64,000 bases of DNA from JAOUEA01 sp038249195 (lineage in GTDB: Bacteria > Actinomycetota > UBA4738 > HRBIN12). The notes under the pieces are model-generated. The model worked only from the letters and a program-made list of their open reading frames with translations, did not search any database and was not told the origin of the DNA. This document shows, piece by piece, positions 1 to 7,482 of this stretch. The position numbers and the translations under genes are program-made. Numbering within the stretch: the stretch's first letter is position 1; each line of letters begins with the position of its first letter. The stretch is from NCBI GenBank assembly GCA_038249195.1, contig JBBRWM010000002.1, forward strand, positions 1 to 64,000, read 5' to 3'.

Positions 1-246
1 GCGCAGCTTCGGGATCCCCACCTCGATCGTGCCCACGCGGGTGTCCACAGCCCGTGGCCGGTAGCCGTTTCGCTTGTTCACCCGCGTCTCGGAACGTTCT
101 CCGTAGCCGGCACCGCAGATCGCGTCGGCCTGTTCGGCCATGAGACGCTCGACGAAGACCTTCACCAGTTCCCGCAACACGTCCATGTCCGGGCCGTCGA
201 GCTGCTTGCAGAACGACTCGACAGCCTCCATCGTTGGGTCGACCAC
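1..246 (-). CDS. IS256-family transposase, N-terminal part (cut by window edge)
   Basis: The reverse strand reads from a GTG at 246 to the window edge without a stop, giving 82 residues. The segment ADAICGAGYGERSETRVNKRNGYRP, followed by DTRVGTIEVGIPKLR, is the characteristic N-terminal block of IS256/Mutator-type DDE transposases. AGGAGG at 253-258, six bases before GTG, fixes the start. The catalytic region would lie to the left of the window, so activity cannot be judged. Just upstream, at 321-488, is a truncated IS3-type OrfA on the same strand, so the IS256 copy appears to have landed in or next to an older element. I did not find the IS256 terminal repeat with certainty; it should lie between about 260 and 330. 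Confidence 0.85.
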   Translation of the reverse strand, partial: MVDPTMEAVESFCKQLDGPDMDVLRELVKVFVERLMAEQADAICGAGYGERSETRVNKRNGYRPRAVDTRVGTIEVGIPKLR

Positions 247-320
247 CGTGTTCCTCCTCTCCGAGTTCCTTCAACAGATCTCGTTGAGGATGACGCGGTG
301 GTCTTCTCGTTCAACGACCT

Positions 321-488
321 TCAGGTGGTCGTTCGTACACCACGGGAACGGACGCTACTCATGCCGAACTTCGAGGACACCGAGCGGATCGTCGCCCACT
401 GCGAGGGATACTCGGGTTCGTGGTCGAACGCCATCCGGATCGCTCGTTCGCGGACCTCAGGCGGGTACTTGGTTGATCTGGTAGTGAT
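321..488 (-). pseudogene. IS3-type transposase OrfA, N-terminal relic
   Basis: Reading the reverse strand from about 488 gives TTRSTKYPPEVRERAIRMAFDHE, then EYPSQWATIRSVSSKFGMS. This is the typical start of OrfA of actinobacterial IS3-family elements, a helix-turn-helix DNA-binding protein. The sequence then loses similarity and hits TGA at 321-323, where a normal OrfA would continue for another 40-60 residues and be followed by OrfB. No ATG is left at the expected start (ATC at 486-488). The matching terminal repeat lies just outside at 511-536. The truncation point faces the IS256 copy, so that insertion may have caused it. Confidence 0.65.
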
Positions 489-510
489 TCCACCCTCTCA
501 AGGGCTGGAG

Positions 511-536
511 CCTCCGGATTGCCCGGCGCGCGGTAC
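511..536. repeat. IS3-type terminal inverted repeat, left copy
   Basis: Read inward from 536 on the reverse strand, this end begins TGTACCGCGCGCCGGG and continues into CCGGAG. It matches the end at 6536-6560, which begins TGAACCGCGCCGGG and continues into CCGGAAG. The element belonging to this copy extends leftwards, with OrfA relic 321-488 inside it. From 537 to 747 I see no gene, only the approach to the next coding sequence. Confidence 0.5.
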
Positions 537-747
537 ATCCTGCCAGCCGTCGTCATCCTCCTCAGCGCCTGGGACGGCGACGGGTCGGCTGGGACGCCTG
601 CGCGGTCCCATAGCCGCTGCCGGTCCCGGGCGGGGGGGCGGTCAACAGACGCGAGATCAACAACAGGAAACCGCAGCCCTTCCCCGACCGCGAGGGGCGG
701 AGGGGTAGACTCCGCGCCCGAAGCCGGTAGGGTAGGGGAGGGGCTTT

Positions 748-1215
748 GTGAAACTCGTTACGGCCGCATTCTTGAGTCTGACTCTGATGGCGGGGACCTC
801 GTCGGTAGCCCATGCCGATCCGTGGGTCCGCAACGCAGAGCTCAATGGCACCTTCACCGGGCGATCGGCGGCAGGACGGTGCGTAGGCTTCAGCAACTGC
901 CCGAGGCCCGGCGCATCTCAACGGCTCTCATGGACGTTCAGACCGTTGAGTCACGGCAGAGCCGGTGCGAAGCTGCATTCCAACACGGGGCACTACACCG
1001 TCCTGATGAAGCCGGTAACCGGGCTTGGGTACTACAAGGGGTCGATGAGATTCCGCAACGGAGTTCGGTTGACGATCCAACTCACAGTCACGCAGCAAGT
1101 TCACACGCTCGGCGGGTGGTTCGCTAGGAAGATTAAGGGAACGATCATCAACGCTTACCACACCTGCTGCGCGTATCACGCCACCTTCACGCTCCAGCAT
1201 CTCCGCCGTTTCTGA
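748..1215 (+). CDS. Small secreted protein of unknown function
   Basis: This 155-residue protein starts at GTG, preceded by a G-rich GGGAGGGG ribosome binding site at 736-743. The first 23 residues form a clean signal peptide (MKLV, a hydrophobic stretch, then AHA before the likely cleavage). The mature part has four cysteines (two about six residues apart near residue 47, and a CC pair near 142) and alternating polar/hydrophobic strands, which suggests a disulfide-stabilised beta-sheet domain exported from the cell. I do not recognise the family. It sits between IS relics and a phage relic, so it may be island cargo. The 220 bases downstream (1216-1436) hold no gene I can support. Confidence 0.6.
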   Translation: MKLVTAAFLSLTLMAGTSSVAHADPWVRNAELNGTFTGRSAAGRCVGFSNCPRPGASQRLSWTFRPLSHGRAGAKLHSNTGHYTVLMKPVTGLGYYKGSMRFRNGVRLTIQLTVTQQVHTLGGWFARKIKGTIINAYHTCCAYHATFTLQHLRRF

Positions 1216-1436
1216 ATCGCCACGCATCAATCAGGAGGCCCGACCCGAGAGGGGGCGGGGTGCCGCGAGAAACGTCGCTGAGACAGCACGGATTCGCGGT
1301 CCCGCTCGCGATGTCGCGATTCTGGAGGCTTCCCATGACCGGTAGGAGGACCGGCACGGAAGCAGGTAACGCATCGACCGCGGGACGCGAAGCGCCGCAC
1401 GCGAGGCGACTGGACCTCGGCCGCTGGCATCGCTGA

Positions 1437-1628
1437 CAGCACGGCGAGGCCCCGCCGCCACCGAAGGGGCTGATGCTGGCGAGCCTGGAGGCGTGGCGCG
1501 CGTGGATGCGGGCCTGGTTCGCCGCGCACTGGTCGCCGGAAGATCTGCCGGGACTCTGCCATGTCGTCCGCCTGTATGACGAAGTCGAGCGCGGCGAGTT
1601 TCATCGTTCGACAGAGCTTCGGGGCGTG
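1437..1628 (+). pseudogene. Phage terminase small-subunit fragment
   Basis: The reading frame after a TGA at 1434 gives a proline-rich start, then LEAWRAWMRAWFAAHWSPED and LPGLCHVVRLYDEVERGEF, ending near STELR. This block resembles small terminase subunits of actinobacterial tailed phages and prophages, in which it is followed by a GITPKGQQDRRW-like end. Here the similarity stops after ELR and the frame runs into unrelated sequence. Both the start and the end are missing, so I call it a relic. It supports a former prophage or phage-derived island here. The family assignment rests on memory of the motif. Confidence 0.5.
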
Positions 1629-1733
1629 GGGTTTCAAGTCCCCCCGCCCAGCTTCGTGCCGTCCGTCAGATGCGATCTCGATCACCGTCCGAGTTGGACG
1701 CCTTGCCTCGTGGCCTCGAGGTAGAGTTGCCGC

Positions 1734-4049
1734 GTGGAGTCTCCGCAGAAGAAGTCGCTACGGCTGCTGTTCGACGAGCAGCGTCCGATTTCAGTCCCGA
1801 GGTACCAGCGCGCCTACGCATGGGAATCTGCAGAAATCGAAGACCTCGTCCTCGACATCGATCGCACCATTGCTCGACGCGAGGTTGAGGAGGCTGCAGA
1901 CCTGCACTTCTTAGGGGGGGTCGTCATGGTTCGTGTCGACGACCCGACATTTGGCACGACGGTCAGATGGGAGATAGTCGACGGTCAGCAGCGGCTGGCG
2001 ACCATCTCGATTCTGATTCGGTTGATCACAGCAGCGTACGAGGCAATCCACGACGCGTCGGAAGCAGAGGCGGAGAAATCGTCAGATCCGGACCTCAGAG
2101 CCGACTTGGAGGGTGTCGCTGGAAGAGCAGGCGTCATGGCGAACGAGCTTCGAGAGCAGGTGCTCTTACACAAGTTCCGTGACCGCGACCACGGTACCGA
2201 GTGGTGGGAACCGCGACTGACGTTGTCCGAGGTCGATCGTGACTACTTCCGGTCCCTGGTGGACCCGCAGGAGTCCGCGCTTTCGCCGACGGCGGAGTCA
2301 CACCAGCGGATGCGCGCCGCACGCTCGCGTCTGGAGCGCAAGCTCGTACGCCCGATTCTGCTTCGGAACGACCTCTCCGGGCAACAGAAGCTCGAACGCC
2401 TCCAACGTCTTGAGCGAGCGGCGCTCGATTACAGCTACGTCGTCCACATCTACTCGACTAACAGGCACGAGGCGTACCAACTCTTCTCCATCCTCAACGA
2501 CAGGGGCAGAAGCCTCTCCGATGGCGATTTGTTGAGGACGCGAAGCCTGGAGCTCCTGCGAGAGCACGAAACGATGCAGGCTGGCGTCGCCGACTCGTGG
2601 GAGAGCGTGCTGCGGAACGCGGTCAACAGCGTTGATGCGTACCTTCGGGCGTACTACGCATCTCACTCGGGCGCGCGAGCACCGACGAGGAGTCTCTTCG
2701 ACAAGTTCTCGGAAGCCTTCTTTCCGGTGGAAGTGGAGGATGAGGGTCAAGCTCGGCTCCACGCCGAGCGCATCGGCAACATTGCTAGCAACTACGAGCA
2801 CTATGCGAGCATTGCCGACTCTAAGTGGCCGTACGCGGAACCAACAGCGTCGAGCTGGGCACAGAAGCGACTAGAACGCCTAATCGGAGTCTTGGGTCGG
2901 TCAGGAGATATCCCGATCCTTCTGGCAGCGAGAGAGACGAAGGAAGAGGCATTCTTCGCGGATCTCGTGGATGAGCTCGAACGGCTGGCCTTCCGCTACG
3001 CGGCCGTCCGAGGACACTCCGGCACCTTCAGCGAGGCCCTCTACCACGAGAGCGCCAAGCTAAGGCGAGCTCCCGACGAGTACGACATCGCGCAGCTGGA
3101 GAGGGGCATCGGAGTCTTGGTCGCGACTCGCGCCCCGGAGGAAGCCTTCAAGGCCGGTCTCCGGCCATTCCTAACCTACTCCCCGACGTCAGCGGCGGTG
3201 AATAGACGAATCAAGCACGCCCTGACGACTATAGACGACTACTGGAGAGCCTTCGACAGAGATGATCGACGGGTGCCGAACAGAGAGGCGCCGTACGATC
3301 TCGATCAGGTGCAGGTCGAGCACGTCTACCCCCAGCACCCTCAGCGCGGGCACGAGCTTGCCGAGCTGACGGACCTAGTTCATGACCTCGGGAACCTCGC
3401 CTTCTGGCAAGGGGACGAGAATCGACTTGCCAGCAATAAGCCCTACGTGGATGAGGACTCGGATAACTCGAAGAAGCCCGACCTGGCGTCGGCGAAGGCG
3501 GCGCTGACGATTGAAGCCGGAAGTCACGATGCTTGGACGGCTGAGACAGTCCGTACACGGCGCGACGGTCTTCTCGATCGCCTGACTTGGATCTACCAAC
3601 TACCCGAGGAGACCCTGGCAGCCGCTCGGCTCGCGAACCGAAAGTTCTGGGTCGTCTACCACGAGCTCGAGCCCATGAGCCAGGTCTACAGCGACGTTAA
3701 GGGGGAGTCGTATCACTTCCCGCGTTCCATCCCCAACGGAACCCGTATACAAGAAGGCGATATACTTCTGCCCTTCTGCTCGATCCAGGGAGAGAACCGT
3801 TTCTTCGGTGCGGGGCTAGCTGGCGAGATTGAAGAGGACAGCGAAGGCTACAAGGTCGCCTACTACTCCCGCTACCTGGACGTCGAACCCCACAAGCCGT
3901 TCTCGGAACTTCCCGCCGACCCGCGGACGAACACGCGGAACGCAATCAACGCGGGCTCCGTTGACCTCTTCAGAGCCGTCGTCGGCGAAATCCCGAACCT
4001 CGACTCGCTTCCCGCCGTCGCCAACTTCGCAAACAGCTCTGCCGTCTAA
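1734..4049 (+). CDS. GmrSD-type restriction protein, DUF262-DUF1524 fusion with extra C-terminal domain
   Basis: This 771-residue protein is probably a modification-dependent (type IV) DNA nuclease that defends against phage. The DUF262 nucleotide-hydrolysing module shows VPRYQRAYAWE (21-31), HFLGG (58-62) and the signature DGQQRL (83-88). The DUF1524 HNH-like nuclease module shows VEHVYPQHP near residue 525 and LGNLAFW...N near 551. In GmrSD, DUF262 is the GmrS half and DUF1524 the GmrD half; here they are one chain, as in many single-chain homologues. Residues about 637-760 form an additional module (YHFPRS, GDILLPF, FFGAG) resembling PUA-like modified-base-reading domains. The GTG start follows GAGG by about a dozen bases. 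Base composition is visibly less GC-rich than in the core genes, and the gene sits between mobile-element relics, suggesting transfer. Confidence 0.8.
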   Translation: MESPQKKSLRLLFDEQRPISVPRYQRAYAWESAEIEDLVLDIDRTIARREVEEAADLHFLGGVVMVRVDDPTFGTTVRWEIVDGQQRLATISILIRLITAAYEAIHDASEAEAEKSSDPDLRADLEGVAGRAGVMANELREQVLLHKFRDRDHGTEWWEPRLTLSEVDRDYFRSLVDPQESALSPTAESHQRMRAARSRLERKLVRPILLRNDLSGQQKLERLQRLERAALDYSYVVHIYSTNRHEAYQLFSILNDRGRSLSDGDLLRTRSLELLREHETMQAGVADSWESVLRNAVNSVDAYLRAYYASHSGARAPTRSLFDKFSEAFFPVEVEDEGQARLHAERIGNIASNYEHYASIADSKWPYAEPTASSWAQKRLERLIGVLGRSGDIPILLAARETKEEAFFADLVDELERLAFRYAAVRGHSGTFSEALYHESAKLRRAPDEYDIAQLERGIGVLVATRAPEEAFKAGLRPFLTYSPTSAAVNRRIKHALTTIDDYWRAFDRDDRRVPNREAPYDLDQVQVEHVYPQHPQRGHELAELTDLVHDLGNLAFWQGDENRLASNKPYVDEDSDNSKKPDLASAKAALTIEAGSHDAWTAETVRTRRDGLLDRLTWIYQLPEETLAAARLANRKFWVVYHELEPMSQVYSDVKGESYHFPRSIPNGTRIQEGDILLPFCSIQGENRFFGAGLAGEIEEDSEGYKVAYYSRYLDVEPHKPFSELPADPRTNTRNAINAGSVDLFRAVVGEIPNLDSLPAVANFANSSAV

Positions 4050-4300
4050 GCAGTCATCGGTTGCTGCGAGAGACCTTCGCGGCGAGAGCTGTAGCTGCGG
4101 CTGCCGCTCACTCTCGCGTTCGAGATTGAGTCGATCCATGGCGATGCCAATCGAGCCTTCGGCGGTCATGGCGATTCTGATTGGCTCCAACCCTCCCGGC
4201 TTAGACGACGCCGCCGAGCTACCCCCAGTCGGGCGGTTGGGATGGCAAGGAAGTGACAAGTCTCCTACCTGCGATGATGCCGAATCCTATACGTGAGGGA

Positions 4301-4347
4301 CATGGCTGGCAGCCAAGAGGTCAGGGGTTCGAATCCCCTTGGGTCCA
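4301..4347 (+). other. tRNA 3'-end scar (possible integration site)
   Basis: The segment contains a perfect T-arm (stem AGGGG/CCCCT around loop TTCGAAT, 4323-4339), followed by a plausible acceptor 3' strand TGGGTCC and discriminator A. An anticodon-loop-like CTGGCAG lies at 4305-4311, which would read alanine (GGC). The complementary 5' acceptor strand and a D-arm are absent upstream, so this is a 3' fragment and not a working tRNA. Tyrosine-type integrases commonly use the stretch from anticodon loop to 3' end as the att core. The scar therefore fits an island boundary, in line with the phage relic and defence gene to its left. Confidence 0.5.
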
Positions 4348-4390
4348 CTGTCTAGCAGCGGAAAATGGCCGCACTTCGCGACCGATGGTA

Positions 4391-4431
4391 GGCATCTGGC
4401 CATGCGAGTTCGATCCCCGTCGCCGGCTCCA
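4391..4431 (+). other. Second, degenerate tRNA 3'-end scar
   Basis: GAGTTCGATCCCCGTCGCC followed by GGCTCCA has the layout of a T-loop, acceptor 3' strand, discriminator and CCA of a tRNA, 80 bases after the first scar. The T-stem is imperfect (GCGAG against CCCGT) and no 5' half with GCCGGCG exists upstream. It is therefore a relic. Two tRNA tails in tandem suggest repeated integration or excision at neighbouring tRNA genes, or decay of a tRNA cluster. Confidence 0.35.
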
Positions 4432-4440
4432 CGCGGAGCG

Positions 4441-5525
4441 CTACTTGTCGAGGCGATAGAACCGCAGGAAGTCGTGTTCGATGGGCAGGACGGAGACCCC
4501 CTCGAACCCGGCGTCCGTGGCGTAACCTCGAACGTCGAACTGCGCATGACGGTCCCGGTCGCCGCCGAGGTGTGATCATCCATCGCCGACGGTAGGCAGC
4601 ACAGCACGCTGTAGGCGTAGAAGAGCCGTTCGGTCTCGGAGGCCGGGGCCGTGAACGCTTCCTCCGTTCGTTCGTCGGCCACGATCAAGGTTCCGCCGGG
4701 CCTCAGCATCTGGCGGATCGACCGGAGCGCGGCCACGGGCTGAGACATGTCGTGGATGGACTCCACCACCACCGCGAGGTCGTACGCGCCATCCAGGGCG
4801 GGATCGGCGGCGTCCCTAGTCTGGAACGTGACGCGATTGACCAGCCCGGCCTCTTCCGCGTTTCGCGTTGCGATCTCGATCGAGACGTCGTCCAGGTCGA
4901 ACCCGTCCACCGTGATGTCCGGGTAGGCGCGCGCCAGCGCGATGGCGGCCCATCCGACGCCGCACGCGACGTCGGCCACCCGCGCCCCAGGCTGCTGCAT
5001 AAGCCGGTCGTGGAGGTCGGGCACCGAGGGGAGATACTCGGCGCCGAGCGACGCGACCAACCACGGCCGGTTGAAGTCGCCCTGCGCCTCGATCATGTCG
5101 CGGCCGTACGACGCCCACGGGACCGGTCCGCCCGACCTGAAGGCCTTGAGCAGGTCTGGCATGGCGCCGGAGACGGCGACGAAGGACTTGCAGAAGGGCG
5201 CGATCGAATACGGACTGTCGGGATCGAGCAACGGCTCGATGTGGCCGGGCGGGAGGCGGTAGTGGCGCGCATCCTCGTCCACGGTCGCGTCCTCCACGCC
5301 AAGGATCCCGGCGGCCGCCTGCTGCTCCAACCACTCACGCGCATATCGCTCGAAGATCCCCGTCGCCGACGCCAGCTCCGGCAGCGTCATCGGACCAGAT
5401 CGCTCCAGCGCGCGGTAGAGGCCGAGGACATCGCCGAGATACACCGTGAGGTCCTCGGCCATCCCCAGGCCCGCGGAGAACAGCCGCCCCACGAGCTCGT
5501 CTCGCTCAACGTCCACGTCCGCCAT
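4441..5525 (-). CDS. SAM-dependent methyltransferase (Rv2258c-like), frameshifted near its end
   Basis: The start is ATG 5525 after GGGGGG, giving MADVDVERDEL. Residues 1-90 look like the winged-helix dimerisation domain of Rv2258c-type enzymes (LGLYRALERSGPMTLPELA, YAREWLEQQAAAGIL). The Rossmann methyltransferase core follows: VADVACGVGWAAIALA (motif I), DGFDLDD (motif II) and MLRPGGTLIVAD (motif III). The substrate is unknown. Near 4546-4552, after TGTVMR, the frame breaks. The expected tail FDVRGYATDAGFEGVSVLPI, ending FLRFYRLDK, is intact in another frame and stops at 4441. A single-base indel explains this. It could be a sequencing error or real inactivation of the last 35 residues. Without correction the frame runs on through the tRNA scars. 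Confidence 0.75.
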
Positions 5526-5743
5526 GACGATCCCCCCCAAGCGCCGGTCGACAGATAACTGCGATGCAGCGTCGGAAGTCAAGGCGACGGCCGGCGCGCT
5601 TGGGGCCGCGCTTGGCGACGCTGGGCTGCTCCCGGACAGCTTCGAGATCCTTGCCTGAGGCCCCCGCCGAGCGGCCGTGAGGGGGAGCGGCTGGGTGGTA
5701 ATTGGTGGCAGTCGACCGCCACACGATATCTGGGGGCTTGATG

Positions 5744-5965
5744 ATGGCTGATCCACTCCCGAGCTGGAACGACGGCGAGGCGAAGCGATCCATCCACCAA
5801 ATTCGTGACCGGTGCGGTCACGCAGGGTGAGGGGTTCATCGAGCCGGCCGACCGGATCGCGGTCTTCGACAATGACGGGACGCTGTGGATAGAGCAGCCG
5901 CTCCCGGTGCAACTCGACTTCATCTTCCGTGCTCTGGCCGAAGCGGCGCAGAAGGACACGTCGTT
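5744..5965 (+). pseudogene. HAD-family phosphatase, broken N-terminal fragment
   Basis: ATG 5744, preceded by TGGGGGC, opens MADPLPSWNDGEAKRSI. The frame is then lost near 5795 and resumes in another frame as FVTGAVTQGEGFIEPADRIA, then VFDNDGTLW, where DNDGT is HAD motif I, and EQPLPVQLDFIFRALAEAAQ. This N-terminus is typical of a group of bacterial haloacid-dehalogenase-like hydrolases of about 300 residues. Similarity ends abruptly at about 5962 and runs directly into a foreign coding-like piece (TVRVVDDTIQITLDGALFYIG) that I cannot assign with confidence. It has a frameshift and a truncation and is certainly non-functional. Confidence 0.7.
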
Positions 5966-6079
5966 GGCACTGTGCGTGTGGTGGATGACACGATCCAGAT
6001 CACGCTGGACGGGGCTCTCTTCTACATAGGGTTCGTCGTGGACACCGGCTGGCCAGCCCATCCCGTTCGGAACTGGAGT

Positions 6080-6361
6080 TCAACAAGGAGGTGAGGCGGC
6101 GCTCGACTGGTCCGGCCTGGCTGATCTCTCCTTCTCTCGTATCCAAGCCAGGAAGCTCTCGACATCGCCGGAATCGTTCTCCGCGATGTACGTTTCGGCC
6201 CACAGATTCACCTGACTACGCGTGAAGCCAAGGTGTTTCAGGCGGGGGAATGCCGCATTCGCCAAGACCATGGCTCCTTCAACTCCCGAAGAATCGGGGA
6301 TCTCTTCCCTGACACCGGCGCGATTGGGACGCTCGGGCTCTAGATCGTTGACGGACTCCAC
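6080..6361 (-). CDS. Hypothetical protein, 93 aa
   Basis: GTG 6361 is preceded by AAGGG/GGAGAG-like purine-rich sequence. The middle of the protein (FPRLKHLGFTRSQVNLWAET and then DVESFLAWIREKE) has coherent amphipathic helices and ordinary codon use, which makes it look like a real small helical protein and not a shadow. An alternative start is the internal ATG giving MVLANAAF. I do not recognise the family. It lies inside the decayed island between the broken phosphatase and IS ends, so it could also be a remnant. Confidence 0.4.
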   Translation of the reverse strand: MESVNDLEPERPNRAGVREEIPDSSGVEGAMVLANAAFPRLKHLGFTRSQVNLWAETYIAENDSGDVESFLAWIREKERSARPDQSSAASPPC

Positions 6362-6508
6362 CTCTCCACCCTTCCCGCGATCAGGCTACGTGCGTGCTCA
6401 TGATTCGCTCTGCCTAAGCTTCTGGTTGGACGACCTCAAGCCTACAACCCCGATCTAGCCACACCCTTAGGCAACATCGGCCCGCGGGTCCTCTGCCTTC
6501 GGGCCGAT

Positions 6509-6535
6509 TGTCAACGGCGGGTGAAAGTTGACCCC
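6509..6535. repeat. IS terminus-like sequence of a second element type
   Basis: TGTCAACGGCGGGTGAAAGT followed by TGACCCC has the layout (TGTCAA start, GGTGAAA, GACCCC) familiar from termini of IS21/IS481-type elements. It directly abuts the IS3-type end at 6536, so one element seems to have inserted at the tip of the other. No transposase for it remains nearby. The family call is tentative. Confidence 0.35.
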
Positions 6536-6560
6536 TGAACCGCGCCGGGTTCACCGGAAG
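6536..6560. repeat. IS3-type terminal inverted repeat, right copy
   Basis: The sequence begins TGAACCGCGCCGGG and continues into CCGGAAG. It is the 3' end of the element carrying the OrfB relic at 6551-6897, and pairs in sequence with the end at 511-536. The element lies to the right of this end. Confidence 0.5.
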
Positions 6561-6897
6561 CTTGAGTCTATGAGTGTTGCAGGTTCGTCGGAGTCCCTTT
6601 TGCTCCAATTGGCGGCTTCGAATTCGGCCGGTGCGATGCCGCCGCGAGGCTCGATCAGCCAACGGTGGAACCAATCCACCCAGCCGACCGTCGCGTACTC
6701 GACGCAGTCGATCCCCTGCCAGAGCCCGCGTCGGCGGATCAGCTCGGTCTTGTAGAGGCCGATGATCGTCTCGGCTAGAGCGTTTGTCATCCGAATCCCC
6801 CTGGATCCGACCGAGTTCACCGCGCCGGCCTCCCCGAGGCGCTCGCTGTAGCGCATCGCCTGGTCTGGTCCATCACCGCGGGCGTCGTCAACGCGGC
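6551..6897 (-). pseudogene. IS3-type transposase OrfB, C-terminal relic
   Basis: The reverse strand reads MRYSERLGEAGAVNSVGSRG, then NALAETIIGLYKTELIRRRG, WVDWFHRWLIEP and PAEFEAANW. This is the C-terminal part of the IS3 DDE integrase core, in which the glutamate of NALAE is the third catalytic residue. The motif before it, normally DSYD, is altered to IRMT, and everything upstream, including the first two catalytic aspartates, is missing. Upstream sequence (6886-6960) belongs to a different transposase on the other strand, which marks the deletion or insertion junction. Confidence 0.75.
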
Positions 6898-6960
6898 CTC
6901 GGCAAGCTCACCCCGATCGAGTTAGAGCCTGAGGCGCGCAGACGACCCGCCTTGCCGTGA
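6886..6960 (+). pseudogene. Transposase extreme C-terminus relic (IS3-like)
   Basis: The plus-strand frame reads RQRGLGKLTPIELE and ends at TGA 6960. The pattern of an Arg-rich start, LGxLTPIE and a short tail is how many IS3-family OrfB proteins end. Only about 24 residues are left. It abuts the oppositely oriented OrfB relic, so at least two IS copies recombined or inserted here. Confidence 0.5.
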
Positions 6961-6975
6961 TCACTTAAAGCGAAG

Positions 6976-7378
6976 ATGTGGACGCTCGCCACCCAACTCG
7001 AGGCCGAGGCCCTGGTCCTCACCACGAGCGTGGGCGCGGCGAGACTACGCAATGCCGTTTCGGGGTCCTCAAGGGTCATCGCGTTGGGAGAGGAGCTAGC
7101 TCTCGGCTTGCGTGCGTGATCGCCTTCCTTGCAAGGGAGGATCATCGAGTCGTCCTCACGGAAGGAGGTCCCACCGTGATCGGCGCCCTCCTCGAGGCGG
7201 GACTTCTCGACGACCGCTTCCTCACCCTTTCTCCTATCCTCGCCGGCCGATCCGATGTCAGGACCGACCAGAGCTCGTCGGAGGGACCGAGCTCTTGCCT
7301 TCTCAGTTGATCTCGGGCGATCTGTTGGGCATCAGGCAGCATGGGACCCATCTATTCCTGCGTTACGCCGTTTTCGAG
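6976..7378 (+). pseudogene. RibD-type reductase (dihydrofolate-reductase family), multiply frameshifted
   Basis: Three successive frames spell the C-terminal half of a RibD-C/pyrimidine-reductase-like protein. The first (from 6976) gives LEAEALVLTTSVGAARLR and VIALGEE. The second (about 7110-7255) gives DHRVVLTEGGPTVIGALLEA, then LLDDRFLTLSPILAGR. The third (to about 7378) gives RPELVGGTELLPSQL and HGTHLFLRYAVFE. TEGGP and LTLSPILAGR are hallmark motifs of the NADPH-dependent reductase fold. At least two frameshifts and loss of the N-terminal half show that it is dead. The last IS relic ends 16 bases upstream, so an insertion may have destroyed the front. Confidence 0.75.
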
Positions 7379-7482
7379 TTGAGCCTCACGATCTCTCGGC
7401 TCGACGCAGGCCCGAGCCGATGATTCGGTTCGTAGCCTGCCTCGCACCGTTCAGGCACGAGCCTTCGACGGCTCCGAGCGCA

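Noticed and set aside
298..708. A 136-aa plus-strand frame in the left IS region
   Set aside because: The complementary strand codes for the IS3 OrfA relic and carries the IS end; the plus frame has no ribosome binding site or known motif.
1600..1660. A tRNA-like tail around GTTTCAAGTCCCCCCGCCCA
   Set aside because: The T-stem does not close (the last pair is mismatched and shifted) and no acceptor partner is found upstream.
4287..5912. A single 541-aa reverse-strand frame ending in GDRTRMARCLPSV...GIRTPDLLAASHVPHV
   Set aside because: The front is the methyltransferase in a longer frame, and the end is read through antisense of tRNA-like sequence; this peptide type is a known annotation artefact.
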